The notes: a model not told the origin generated them from the letters alone. Positions 51,159-60,720 are shown, counted from the first letter of the stretch. The stretch is 64,000 nt of DNA from Nostoc sp. PCC 7524 (GCF_000316645.1 NC_019684.1:2323501-2387500), one strand, 5' to 3'. Program-made: numbers and translations.

Positions 51159-52235
51159 CTAGCTGATGTAACCTACTGTACTGCGGAGATACCCATTACT
51201 AACAAATTTCTCTTCTAGAATTTGCCGATAAACTTCTTCATAACCATCAGTCATTGCTTGGAGACTAAAACGATTTTGGACATACTCTCGACAAGCAAAG
51301 CGGTTTAAGTCTGTCACTTTAGCGATCGCACTAACGCACTCTTCAATGTTATTGCATAAGAAACCTGTTTTGCCGTGGGCAATTACTTCTGTAGTTGATC
51401 CCAGTTTCATAGCAATCACTGGTGTACCCGATGCCATTGACTCCACCATCACCAACCCAAATGGTTCTCGCCAGGTGATAGGGAACAATGTTGCTACTGC
51501 ACCTCCCATTAGTGCATTTTTTTGTGTATGGTTTGCTTCGCCTAAATACTCAATTTGCTTACCATCAATTAATGGTTTAACTTCTTTCTCAAAATATTCC
51601 ACATCAACCACATCTACTTTACCGGCCATTTTTAATCGCCAACCAGCTTTTTTAGCAATTTCTATGGCTAAATGTGTGCCTTTCTCTGGAGATATTCGCC
51701 CTAAAAATGCTAAATATGGCGCTTCATCAGGCTGGGGATAAAACTTATAGCTACTAACATCAATGCCGTTATAAACTGTTGCTACATAATTCAGCCCTAA
51801 TCTGAGTTCCCGTTGTGCATCAGAAATACTCACAAAAGGCTGACTTTTAGCATACTGAAACATTTTTTCGTTGTCAGAAGTAAAAATGCCGTGTAGAGTA
51901 TGCACCGTGGGAGTTTTCACCAGTTTCGCGTAAGGTAGTGACGCACAGCCCATGTGTGAGTGAATCAGATCAAATTCATCTGCACGTTCATATACTGTAC
52001 CTAGTTGGAGCATTTCGTAAATGCTATATTCCTTAATACTAGAATCAAGCCTTAGCGCACGGGGATGAACTGATACTAGCTTTGCTAAACTGATAGAATC
52101 TCCCGATGCAAACAGTGTGACTTCATGTCCACGTCGGACTAATTCATCGGTTAGTAACGCCACCACTAACTCTATACCGCCATAAGCTGACGGGGGTACT
52201 CTCTCCCATAATGGGGCGACTTGAGCAATTCGCAT
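51159..52235 (-). CDS. Glycosyltransferase family 4 (358 aa)
   Basis: A complete GT4: RIAQVAPLWERVPPSAYGGI, RGHEVTLFASGDS, ERADEFDLIHSHMGCASLPY, YLAFLGRISPEKGTHLAIEI and a classical EX7E motif in TWREPFGLVMVESMASGTP. The start ATG at 52235 has AGGAGG 6 bp upstream; the alternative GTG at 52238 is too close to that site. The sequence resembles GT4 proteins that stand alone in cyanobacteria rather than in the big island. Its sugar donor and role are unknown. Confidence 0.88.
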   Translation of the reverse strand: MRIAQVAPLWERVPPSAYGGIELVVALLTDELVRRGHEVTLFASGDSISLAKLVSVHPRALRLDSSIKEYSIYEMLQLGTVYERADEFDLIHSHMGCASLPYAKLVKTPTVHTLHGIFTSDNEKMFQYAKSQPFVSISDAQRELRLGLNYVATVYNGIDVSSYKFYPQPDEAPYLAFLGRISPEKGTHLAIEIAKKAGWRLKMAGKVDVVDVEYFEKEVKPLIDGKQIEYLGEANHTQKNALMGGAVATLFPITWREPFGLVMVESMASGTPVIAMKLGSTTEVIAHGKTGFLCNNIEECVSAIAKVTDLNRFACREYVQNRFSLQAMTDGYEEVYRQILEEKFVSNGYLRSTVGYIS

Positions 52236-52819
52236 CACAAACCTCCTACAAACTAAGATTTGAATTAGGTGTGTTTGTTTATAGTTTCAAGAGTGCTTGC
52301 AGGTAATTTATGTGGCACTAGAAACAAGCTTTTAACACCAATTTTAAAATTAATTACCACTAAATCTTATGCTTTAAATTATTGATTACTTGTCTATCCT
52401 AGTAGGGATATTCTCCTATTCCTCAGACATGAGCTTGGTTTGATAATTGATAGTTTATGTTCATCTCACAGCAATGAAAGCCCTTTTATTGCTGCATTAT
52501 AACCAGTTAGCTACTTTAGATTTTTGATGAATAAAAACCTCATTATTAGGTAAATTTATAATTTATTAACTTGCTATCCATATATTTGCTCTATTTTGCT
52601 TAACTATTCTCTCTGGTGCTGAATTAGGCTATATAATTCCTATTTGATTCTTGCCACAATTCCGTACCTATTACGACATCTCCAGACATTAATTATGCGT
52701 TACCTGCAATCCTTATAGAGACGTAGAGACGTAGCACTGCTACGTCTCTACAATAATTATTGACGTTTGATGTTGCGTAGAATATATTTTATATTCGTAA
52801 TACTATAAATAATCAAAAC
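52236..52819. other. Non-coding region between GT4 and potC-like genes
   Basis: AT-rich, with a palindromic repeat at 52724-52750. No gene-like frame was found. Confidence 0.45.
52724..52750. repeat. 27-bp palindrome (TAGAGACGTAG half-site)
   Basis: Two perfect 13-bp arms around a central C, preceded by a partial extra copy (CTTATAGAGACG). Related to the palindrome at 26055-26080, which shares the outer TAGAGACG and the preceding CCTTA. Confidence 0.75.
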
Positions 52820-53623
52820 GTGAATATCTCTCCATCTCACAAAAAACCGCTTGTCACATGGCAAGCGGTTTTCTCAGTAATCATGTTCATATTCATGTAC
52901 CTACCCATTCTGGTACTAGGGTTTTATAGCTTTAATCAATCGCCCTACAGTGCAACTTGGCAAGGCTTCACCCTGGATTGGTACACCAAATTACTCAGTG
53001 ACGATCGCATTCTCTCAGCGTTGAAAAATAGCCTAATTGTCGCCTTGTGTGCGGTGAGTATCTCCGCAGTCTTAGGCACCTTGATGGCGGTAGGTTTGGC
53101 GCGTTATCAGTTTTTGGGCAAGAACCTATATCGTGGTATATCTTATCTACCATTGATTATTCCTGATATTGCGATCGCAGTTGCCACACTCGTTTTTCTG
53201 GCAGCCTTCGCTATCCCCTTAAGTTTATGGACAATTGTGGCTGCTCATGTAGTCTTTTGTCTAGCTTATATCGGACTGGTAGTTTCCTCTCGCATGAATA
53301 ATTTAGATCCCCACTTAGAAGAAGCCGCCTTAGATTTAGGTGCTACTCCATTCCAAGCTTTTATTCAAGTATTATTACCTCAGTTAATGCCTGGAATTTT
53401 AGCAGGTTGTTTACTCGCATTTGTTCTCAGCCTAGATGACTTTCTCATTGCTAGCTTTACTGCTGGTAGCGGTTCTAACACCTTACCAATGGAAATTTTC
53501 AGTCGGATTAGGACAGGTGTAAAACCTGATATTAATGCCCTCAGTGTTTTATTGATTCTTGTATCTGCTTTTGTAGCGTTTATTGCTGAATCAATTCGTG
53601 CTTTGGGTGAGCGCAAAAATTAA
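52820..53623 (+). CDS. PotC-type ABC transporter permease (267 aa)
   Basis: A polyamine-family permease with about six spans (VFSVIMFIFMYLPILVLGFY; ALKNSLIVALCAVSISAVLG; VAVATLVFLAAFAIPLSLW-like) and the EAA loop EEAALDLGATPFQAFIQVLL that contacts the ATPase. Its start is GTG at 52820. PotA, PotB and PotD genes are not adjacent, which is unusual since these are normally one operon. It may work with components encoded elsewhere. Confidence 0.87.
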   Translation: MNISPSHKKPLVTWQAVFSVIMFIFMYLPILVLGFYSFNQSPYSATWQGFTLDWYTKLLSDDRILSALKNSLIVALCAVSISAVLGTLMAVGLARYQFLGKNLYRGISYLPLIIPDIAIAVATLVFLAAFAIPLSLWTIVAAHVVFCLAYIGLVVSSRMNNLDPHLEEAALDLGATPFQAFIQVLLPQLMPGILAGCLLAFVLSLDDFLIASFTAGSGSNTLPMEIFSRIRTGVKPDINALSVLLILVSAFVAFIAESIRALGERKN

Positions 53624-53963
53624 TTTAGAATTGAGACAATAACTATAAAACAGCAATGAATGATACATTTTCTCTCCCACAAATTCATTTGTGTGGTGTT
53701 CAATTTGGAGTTGACTTATGGGTTGACAAAGGCAAGAGTTTAATTATATTATTGTTTTGTAATAAAAATTTGTGCGTTTGCTAATACTAACGTGTAAATG
53801 TAATTAGTAGCAAGCGACAAGTCAATTAATTACCTTCATCTGTATCTTTTCATATAGTTAGCTATACAGATGAATGATTTTAATATTGATTTTATCTAGA
53901 TATCTGTTTTCAAATTGATAATATTGGGGCTAACTTTGGACAAGATGCTATCATCCCCTCATT
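53624..53963. other. Non-coding gap before the kinase gene
   Basis: About 340 bp, AT-rich, no gene-like frame, no clear repeat. It presumably contains the kinase promoter. Confidence 0.45.
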
Positions 53964-55814
53964 ATGCAAATCTGCCAAAATCCCAATTGCTCAAATCCAT
54001 TCAACCCTGAAGGCAATAGATTTTGCATTAGTTGCGGACACAGCAACTTCGGCAAACTGCTGAGAAACCGCTACCGTGTGTTGAGGTTATTAGGTGAAGG
54101 TGGATTTAGCAAGACTTATGCAGCCGAAGACGCAGATAGGCTCAATGCCCCTTGCGTCATCAAACAGTTCTTTCCCCAAATTCAGGGAACAGGACAACGT
54201 TCCAAAGCAGCAGAATTCTTCAAAGAAGAAGCATTTCGGTTATATGAACTGGGAGAAAATCATAGCCAAATCCCCCGGTTATTAGCTTACTTTGAACAAG
54301 GTTCAAGCTTATATTTGGTACAAGAATTTATTCAAGGGCAAACTCTTTTACAAGAAGTACAAAAACAGCCCTTTACTGAAATTCAAATTCGTCAAGTCCT
54401 AGCTGATTTGTTACCAATTCTCGAATTTGTTCATTCTTGCAACGTTATCCACCGCGATATTAAACCAGAAAACATTATTCGCCGTGAAACCGATGGTAAG
54501 CTGGTTTTAATTGACTTTGGTGGTGCAAAACAAGTTACCCAAACTAGCCTAGCTAGACAAGCTACAGTCATTTATACCCTAGGTTATGCACCAACCGAAC
54601 AAATGGCAGGATTTGCTTGTCCAGCCAGCGATTTATATGCTTTAGGTGTAACTTGTGTACGGCTTTTAACACAATGTTTGCCATATCAAAATCTCTCTGG
54701 AAATATTGATGATGGTCTTTATGATCCCATGAATGCTAAGTGGTTATGGCAAGATTATTTACAAAAAAAAGGGACTACTATTAGTGATAATTTAGGCAAA
54801 GTTTTAGATAAATTAATTAAACACTTACCAAGTGAAAGATATCAATCAGCAACAGAAGTTCTCCATGATTTGCAAGAGACAATCACACCTGCTGTCGAAA
54901 CCCAAATTTGGGTAGTGAATCCACCGACATTAGAACCATTACCCGTAACACTACAAAAAACCAAAATCCCACTACCACCGCTCCACATCTTTGACTTTGA
55001 TGTAGTCACCGTAGATACAGCCAGGCGAGAAGTTAGCCGCGATCGCTCCAGTGCGGAATTTTTTGCCGAAGAAATCACCAGAGACATCATCCTAGACATG
55101 GTAGCGATTCCTGGGGGTACATTCATGATGGGTTCGCCCAACTTTGAAGGCGACGCTGACGAACGCCCCCAACATCAAGTAGCGATCGCCCCATTTTTTA
55201 TGGGAAAATATCCCATCACTCAAGCACAGTGGCGAGCCGTAGCCGCTTTACCCAAAATCAAGCAACCTTTAAATCCTTATCCTTCCAAATTTCGAGGTTA
55301 CAATCGACCAGTAGAAAACGTCTCATGGCATGAAGCTGTAGAATTTTGCGCTAGGCTATCAGAAAAAACCGGACGAGAATATCGCTTACCCAGTGAAGCA
55401 GAATGGGAATACGCCTGTCGTGCCGGCACAACTACATCCTTCCACTTCGGCGAAACCATTACCCCTGATTTAGTTAACTTTAGCAATGGTGATAGCTACA
55501 ACTCAGAAGTGAAAAACAGATATCGGAAAGAAACTACTGATGTCGGCAGTTTTCACGTAGCTAATACCTTTGGATTGTATGATATGCACGGGCTAGTTTG
55601 GGAATGGTGCGCTGATCCTTGGCACAACAATTATCAAGGCGCACCCATCGATGGCAGTATTTGGGAAGAAGGCGGTGATATTTATCGCCGAGTGCTGCGT
55701 GGTGGTTCTTGGAACTTTGGCGCAGAACTATGTCGCAGTGCTAGCCGCAGTTGGAATGAGTCAGACGGTGGTTTAAGAATATGTGGCTTTCGGGTGGTAT
55801 TTTCAGCAATGTAA
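53964..55814 (+). CDS. Zinc-ribbon Ser/Thr kinase fused to a SUMF1 (formylglycine-type) domain (616 aa)
   Basis: A four-cysteine ribbon (CQNPNCSNPF, then CISCGHSN) opens the protein. Kinase: glycine loop LLGEGGFSKTYAAED, HRDIKPENIIR catalytic loop, LIDFGGAKQV activation segment. After a linker, a sulfatase-modifying-factor domain: MVAIPGGTFMMGSPNFEGDA, RPVENVSWHEAVEFCARLSE, YRLPSEAEWEYACRAGTTT, GLYDMHGLVWEWCADPW and RVLRGGSWNF. In the related bacterial proteins this C-terminal domain usually binds ligands rather than making formylglycine. The kinase is Hanks-type and cytoplasmic; no membrane span is seen. Targets are unknown. Confidence 0.93.
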   Translation: MQICQNPNCSNPFNPEGNRFCISCGHSNFGKLLRNRYRVLRLLGEGGFSKTYAAEDADRLNAPCVIKQFFPQIQGTGQRSKAAEFFKEEAFRLYELGENHSQIPRLLAYFEQGSSLYLVQEFIQGQTLLQEVQKQPFTEIQIRQVLADLLPILEFVHSCNVIHRDIKPENIIRRETDGKLVLIDFGGAKQVTQTSLARQATVIYTLGYAPTEQMAGFACPASDLYALGVTCVRLLTQCLPYQNLSGNIDDGLYDPMNAKWLWQDYLQKKGTTISDNLGKVLDKLIKHLPSERYQSATEVLHDLQETITPAVETQIWVVNPPTLEPLPVTLQKTKIPLPPLHIFDFDVVTVDTARREVSRDRSSAEFFAEEITRDIILDMVAIPGGTFMMGSPNFEGDADERPQHQVAIAPFFMGKYPITQAQWRAVAALPKIKQPLNPYPSKFRGYNRPVENVSWHEAVEFCARLSEKTGREYRLPSEAEWEYACRAGTTTSFHFGETITPDLVNFSNGDSYNSEVKNRYRKETTDVGSFHVANTFGLYDMHGLVWEWCADPWHNNYQGAPIDGSIWEEGGDIYRRVLRGGSWNFGAELCRSASRSWNESDGGLRICGFRVVFSAM

Positions 55815-55846
55815 TCCCATTTCCAAAAATCCGTACAACACATTAA

Positions 55847-55890
55847 ATGAGTAATGAGTAATGAGTAATGAGTAATGAGTAATGAGTAAT
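55847..55890. repeat. ATGAGTA heptamer STRR
   Basis: About six copies of ATGAGTA, the reverse complement of the ATTACTC family, just past the kinase stop. It is therefore inverted relative to 44927-45168 and 51019-51049. Confidence 0.85.
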
Positions 55891-56032
55891 ACCCATTACT
55901 TATTGCTTCAAAATTAAAGACAGTTGGAGTCGGGGATTTAAACACCAACTCAACTGATACTACCTGTAGATGTAGGGGTCTTAAACTCTTGAATTTATGA
56001 TAAAAAATATCTACTACTTCTCTTAATATACA

Positions 56033-56093
56033 AGGGTGCGTCAGTATGAGTAATTTCTTGGTATGCCAAGGGTTTCTCGGACTGACGCACCCT
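56033..56093. repeat. 61-bp inverted-repeat element between convergent genes
   Basis: AGGGTGCGTCAGT (56033-56045) and its perfect complement (56081-56093) enclose 35 bp. This resembles small dispersed Nostoc elements. It lies between the convergent kinase and TPS genes and may also act as a terminator. Confidence 0.65.
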
Positions 56094-56121
56094 ACCAAAC
56101 CGTTAATTTCGGATAATTTAA

Positions 56122-59100
56122 CTAAGAAGTACAAACTGGATGGGTTAATGCTGGAGTTTGGGGTTTAGGATGGGGCGCTTCTGCAATCAAAACTAAATTA
56201 CCATTGGGATCAAATGTTAAAGCTTGGGCTTCAACAATAGTATTTAGTGGAGAATTAATAATTTTTGGGTAATTAATGTCATTTTTGGTGACATTATTAA
56301 TATTATTGATGTTGATCCAGCCTGCGATCGCAGATTCACTCTCCAGTGAATCGTAGGGATTCGCTGGTAATCCACCTTTACCTGTAATCAAAAATTGATT
56401 TGGTTGTCTTGCCAAAGCATTATTAGTACGACATTTCTGAGCGATTTGATTAGAGGCATCACTAACATTAGCTGGCAGTTCAGTTAAGCCTCGGCTGGGA
56501 TCTACTTCTGGAGTGTTAATTTCCACAGTACCGCTTAACTCTGGAGTTGCACCAGTAGCAGTGATATCACTTTCTGGAGTCAAGGCTGGGCGGAACTGTG
56601 TACCAGTAATACCTTCAGCCGTGATTGTTACCTGTCCACCGCGAAAATCGGCAGAGTTAGCACTAATATCACTATTTTCAAAGGCAGCTAACAACTTGGT
56701 ATCAATAGTAATATTGCCGCCAATTACATTGTTACCTCTGGCGTTGGTAGTAATACTACTATTACCGCGCAGCAAGATTAAGTCTTGAGAACGCAGGTTA
56801 ATATTGGCTTGTGGTTGGTTAGAGTTGGTATCGACACTGCGAGTATCGGCACTGATGAAAGCTTTCTGAGCTAAATCTATAGAACGAGCATTGACAAATA
56901 AGTTACCAGCACTACCTTGTCCTCTACTCTGCACTGCTATTCCTGCTCCCTGCCATACTTGTAATAAATTAGTGTTTATAGTCAAGTTCCCCGCCTTTCC
57001 TGTAGAGTTGGCAGCAGTTGTAGCAAACAAACCACTAGGAAACGCACCATTAACAGCCGTCCCCATTAACTGCACCCTGTCTTTCACATTCACTGTTAAA
57101 TTACCACCTTGACCTTGTCCCCTGGTACTAGCACCAATTTGCGCCCCATTGCGTACCAGTAAATTCTGAGCATCAATTATCAAGTCGCCAGCATCACCAG
57201 TTGTACCTGCGGCTACAGCAAACAAGCCACTAGGAAATAACTCATCATTTCCAGAAGTGCCAATTAATTCTATATTTTCAGTTGCTTGCACCATCACATT
57301 GCCGCCCTTGCCTCTACCAAAGGTACTAGCACTGACTTGCGCCCCATCTCTGACTATTAATGTAGATGTGTTAACTTTTAAATCTCCCGCATCTCCCGTA
57401 CTACCAGAATTAGCTTGAGTAAACAAACCACTGGGAGCATTTTGACGAGAAACACTAATGAGTTTAATTCCCTCAGTGGCTTGTACAGTTAAATTTCCCC
57501 CTTTACTGGCACTGAAGGTACTAGCACTAACCTGTGCGCCATCTTGCACCAGTAAATTACCCGTCAAAATTGTCAAATTACCTGCTTCTCCGTTGGTTTG
57601 AGGATTGGCTCTCGTAAATAAACCACTAGGAATCCCATTGGTAGCAGTGCCTAAAAGTTGCACTTGCTCAGTAGCATTCACATTTAAATTGCTACCTCGA
57701 ACTTGACCAAAAATGTTAGCACTAATTTGTCCGCCATCTTGTACCAATAATTGACGAGTATTAATATTAATATCACCCACATCTCTAGTTGTCGGGGTAT
57801 TAGTAAACAAGCCACTAGGTAGAGTACCTTGGATTCTCACACCTTGAACAGATGTAGTGGCTCTCAATGAAGTATCCAGCACTGGCTCATCGATGACACC
57901 ATTAATTTGTTGTCGAGGAGGAATTTTTCCAGTAGCAGAAGTACCAATAATTTGTACTTTTTCTGTGGCATTAACAGTTAAATTCCCCACTTGTCCTGAA
58001 TAGAAATTGCCCGTAGCCACTTGTGCGCCATCTACAATTGACAAAATTTTTGTGTTAATTGTGAGTCTGCCACTATCTTGACCTTCAAAAGTTGTAGTAA
58101 ATAAACCACTAGGATATATTTCATCCAGTGAGCTACCAGATAATGTCACCGACTCGGAAGCATTAATAGTTAAATTACGTCTTGTGACTGTTTCTCTAGC
58201 ATTAAAAGTCCTCGGTTCATTGGGCAGGCCTACCAAAGAAGAACCCGTCAGGATTTGCGCCCCACCTTGCACTGATAAATGTCGAGTATTAATTGTCAGA
58301 TTGCCAGCAGTCTGGGTTACATCTTCTGAAGCGGTGGCAAATATCCGGCTAGAATTTCGTAAAGAAGTATCCCGATTACTCAGCATTTGCACCGCATTTG
58401 AGGCGTTAATGGTCAAATTACCTCTATCTACTCCAATTGTAGAACTATCTTGAACTAACAAATTTTGAGTATTAATGATGAGATGGCTGGGAAATCTAAC
58501 TAACCCCGTCACATGAACAGAACTATAACCTAATAGTTTGATATTCCCTGTAGTATTGATGCTTAAATTATTGTCAGCTTTGAAAATTCCATCTTGAAAT
58601 AACAGATTTTTAGCTGTAACTTGTATATCTCCTAAACTCTCAACTCTACTTCCTAATATTTGCATCTTGCCCAGATTGGGGACAGCATCAAAGTTGAAGA
58701 TAAAGCCTAAGTTTGTTTCGGTAAAGTTTACTCTCCCTTCAGAGGCTACACTACCTAATTCAATTCTGCCACCGGATTTAAGAGTGCCAATATCTGCATT
58801 TTCGAGAATGACATCGCCACCAATCAAAGCTAAGGTTTGGTTTGATTCTACTTGCAGCAAAGTAGGATCGAATCCAGATTCTCCTACGTGAATTTTGCCT
58901 GGATTGACACCAAATTGTAAGCTCACAGGAATTTTGAAACTTGGTTCTTGTGCAGAATTTTTTTCGGGATTTACCCCAACCTGCAAGCCAACGGGAGTAT
59001 TCACCGTGAGTAGGGGCGTAGTGTCTTCTGGTTTAACACTAAACCTTTCACCATTATCAAAATTGATACTATTAGCGGTACTAGCAAAAAACGAACCACC

Positions 59101-59547
59101 AATATTTAAGCGAGCATTGGAGCCAAAAACAATACCGTTGGGATTAATAATAAATAAGTTAGCCCCATAATTAGCTTGTAGCAAGCCATCAATATAGGAC
59201 GCTTCTTTACCTGTGATGCGGCTGAAGATATTTTGAATTTGATTGTGATTCTCAAAATGGGCTGCGTAACCATTAGGTAGGGAAAAGCGGGAGAAACTGT
59301 GAAATAGATTATTCCCTACCTCTGTTCCCCCTTGAATGAAGAAGGAACTATCCCTATCAGATAAGTTGACTTGAGAACTATTAGGTAAAGTTGTATCTGG
59401 AATAATTGGTAAAGTTGGCTCTGGAACAATTTCAGCATTAGCATAACTACCCATATCCATCATTGCAGTTATACCTACAACAATCATGACTGCTGTCATG
59501 CAATGATGGTTCTGTTTTGCGTGTTTTAGTAAATGGTGGATCAGCAC
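56122..59547 (-). CDS. Two-partner secretion exoprotein, filamentous hemagglutinin-like (1141 aa)
   Basis: A TpsA-type surface protein. A basic, then hydrophobic leader (KHAKQNHHCMTAVMIVVGIT) ends at a likely cleavage site in SYANAEIVPEP. The TPS domain follows (HSFSRFSLPNGYAAHFENH; LFIINPNGIVFGSNARLNIG). The middle is a beta-helix of repeats of about 70 residues with PSGLF, then GNLTI and LLVQDGAQV; at least six are seen. The tail (QKCRTNNALARQPNQFLITG) is standard for cyanobacterial members. GTG at 59547 is used because it keeps the basic leader; the ATG at 59499 is an alternative. Such proteins cross the outer membrane through a TpsB pore, none of which is in the window. Confidence 0.9.
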   Translation of the reverse strand: MLIHHLLKHAKQNHHCMTAVMIVVGITAMMDMGSYANAEIVPEPTLPIIPDTTLPNSSQVNLSDRDSSFFIQGGTEVGNNLFHSFSRFSLPNGYAAHFENHNQIQNIFSRITGKEASYIDGLLQANYGANLFIINPNGIVFGSNARLNIGGSFFASTANSINFDNGERFSVKPEDTTPLLTVNTPVGLQVGVNPEKNSAQEPSFKIPVSLQFGVNPGKIHVGESGFDPTLLQVESNQTLALIGGDVILENADIGTLKSGGRIELGSVASEGRVNFTETNLGFIFNFDAVPNLGKMQILGSRVESLGDIQVTAKNLLFQDGIFKADNNLSINTTGNIKLLGYSSVHVTGLVRFPSHLIINTQNLLVQDSSTIGVDRGNLTINASNAVQMLSNRDTSLRNSSRIFATASEDVTQTAGNLTINTRHLSVQGGAQILTGSSLVGLPNEPRTFNARETVTRRNLTINASESVTLSGSSLDEIYPSGLFTTTFEGQDSGRLTINTKILSIVDGAQVATGNFYSGQVGNLTVNATEKVQIIGTSATGKIPPRQQINGVIDEPVLDTSLRATTSVQGVRIQGTLPSGLFTNTPTTRDVGDININTRQLLVQDGGQISANIFGQVRGSNLNVNATEQVQLLGTATNGIPSGLFTRANPQTNGEAGNLTILTGNLLVQDGAQVSASTFSASKGGNLTVQATEGIKLISVSRQNAPSGLFTQANSGSTGDAGDLKVNTSTLIVRDGAQVSASTFGRGKGGNVMVQATENIELIGTSGNDELFPSGLFAVAAGTTGDAGDLIIDAQNLLVRNGAQIGASTRGQGQGGNLTVNVKDRVQLMGTAVNGAFPSGLFATTAANSTGKAGNLTINTNLLQVWQGAGIAVQSRGQGSAGNLFVNARSIDLAQKAFISADTRSVDTNSNQPQANINLRSQDLILLRGNSSITTNARGNNVIGGNITIDTKLLAAFENSDISANSADFRGGQVTITAEGITGTQFRPALTPESDITATGATPELSGTVEINTPEVDPSRGLTELPANVSDASNQIAQKCRTNNALARQPNQFLITGKGGLPANPYDSLESESAIAGWININNINNVTKNDINYPKIINSPLNTIVEAQALTFDPNGNLVLIAEAPHPKPQTPALTHPVCTS

Positions 59548-59665
59548 CTAGTAAACTCTGCCAAGATAAATATGTGTCAGCATATAGTATACTAAACACA
59601 CGATGTACAGAAATAAACCTCTGTACCAAACACGAATAAATCAACGTCGAGCAACACTGCTAACA

Positions 59666-60070
59666 TCAATTTGTGTCAGAGTTTTCCTCTTTGAGTGCTA
59701 CACCTGCGGCTATAAAGTCAAAATTTGGGGGAAAATGAGTGTTGCGATCGCAGTCAGCTTTTTCTAACTTTGCCCCTTGGAGGTTAGCTTGGCGCAGATT
59801 CGCTGACATCAGCATTGCACCTCTGAGATCCGCATCTTGCAAATCAGCTTGACTCAAATCGGCAAAACTTAAGTCAGTACCTCTAAGATTCGCGCCTCTG
59901 AGATTAGCTGTACTCAAGTCACCATAGCTGAGGTCAGATCCTTTGAGGTTCACGCCTTGTAAATTGGCATCACCGAGTTCAGCCTTACTAAAATCTCGCT
60001 TGCCTGCCGCGTAACTCTCGATGAGAGTATCTGCCGTACTAACTGGCTGTTGATAATTAACTTCAGACAT
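59666..60070 (-). CDS. Pentapeptide-repeat protein (134 aa)
   Basis: Residues 30-105 are pentapeptide repeats of the A(D/N)LXX type (ANLRGANLRGTDLSFADLSQ, ADLQDADLRGAMLMSANLRQ), which fold into a right-handed beta helix. Cyanobacteria have many such proteins; roles are mostly unknown. A short N-terminal part (TLIESYAAGKRDFSKAELGD) precedes the repeats. It runs in the same direction as the TPS gene and lies upstream of it, with 118 bp between. Confidence 0.93.
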   Translation of the reverse strand: MSEVNYQQPVSTADTLIESYAAGKRDFSKAELGDANLQGVNLKGSDLSYGDLSTANLRGANLRGTDLSFADLSQADLQDADLRGAMLMSANLRQANLQGAKLEKADCDRNTHFPPNFDFIAAGVALKEENSDTN

Positions 60071-60129
60071 AAAACAGCATCACAAATACTTTTGAATTAG
60101 TGTATGGTTGTGTTGCGCTACACAAGTTA

Positions 60130-60520
60130 ATCTTGACACTCTCCGCCCTAAAAGTGCGGAGATTCTTGGTTCAACGAGTCCACTTAACTTAGACCCCTTG
60201 CGGTATCTAAGCCAGAGGTGGTTCTCTCCCCAAGCGTTAAGTTCCGGTATGCCCTACCGTACTTGCAAAGCTTGCAATTTTTTGTTTTCTAGGGGTGTAT
60301 TGTCATACGCCCGTACAATGCTGTTCGTCTAGTACCTGTGAATCTTTTACCTACTTCCAGATGATACTAGAACTACGAAGTAGAACCATCTAGATTCAGT
60401 TGTCAAGGTGCAGCGTCTACTTGTTAGGTAGCAATAGGGTTTTTTAAGTGGTTAATTACCCTTCCACATCCCTTATTGTACCAAAAGCCGTCCTAGAAGG
60501 ACGGGGTTTTAGACCCAGAT
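60130..60520 (+). mobile_element. Remnant of an IS200/IS605-type (TnpB) element without its gene
   Basis: The left end has a subterminal hairpin CTCCGC/GCGGAG (60141-60146 and 60156-60161); the right end has CCGTCCT-AGA-AGGACGG (60488-60504) then GGTTTTAGACCC, the form of the right end of many cyanobacterial IS605/TnpB elements, where the guide RNA is also encoded. Between them there is no tnpB and no tnpA, only about 390 bp. I infer a deleted or non-autonomous derivative. Confidence 0.6.
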
Positions 60521-60593
60521 TTTCGATAAAACTGCCATAGCCGTCACGGCACAATTAGAAATTAAAAATTAAAAATTTAGGCAATAGTTTAGT

Positions 60594-60720
60594 AGGCAAT
60601 AGGCACTCTTGCAATAGGTAATAGTTTTTCTCCTCTGCTCCCTCATCTCCCACCCTACGGGTTCGCGGTAGCGTCTCGTAAGAGAAGCAAGCTACATCTC
60701 CCTCATCTCCCTCAGTCCCC
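60594..60720. repeat. Cluster of dispersed repeats and heptamers
   Basis: A 25-bp segment (60594-60618) also occurs inverted at 29089-29113. A GGGTTCGCGGTAGCG block (60659-60673) is shared with the MITE interior near 365. CTCCCTCAT-type heptamers and octamers follow. No gene-like frame. Confidence 0.7.

Noticed and set aside
55682..56134. 150-codon minus-strand ORF over the kinase 3' end
   Set aside because: It is the shadow of the kinase gene extended through the ATGAGTA heptamers (repeated LLITHYS residues) and the 61-bp inverted repeat.
60108..60332. 74-codon ORF in the IS605-like remnant
   Set aside because: It runs through the hairpin end and does not resemble TnpA or TnpB; more likely structured element DNA.
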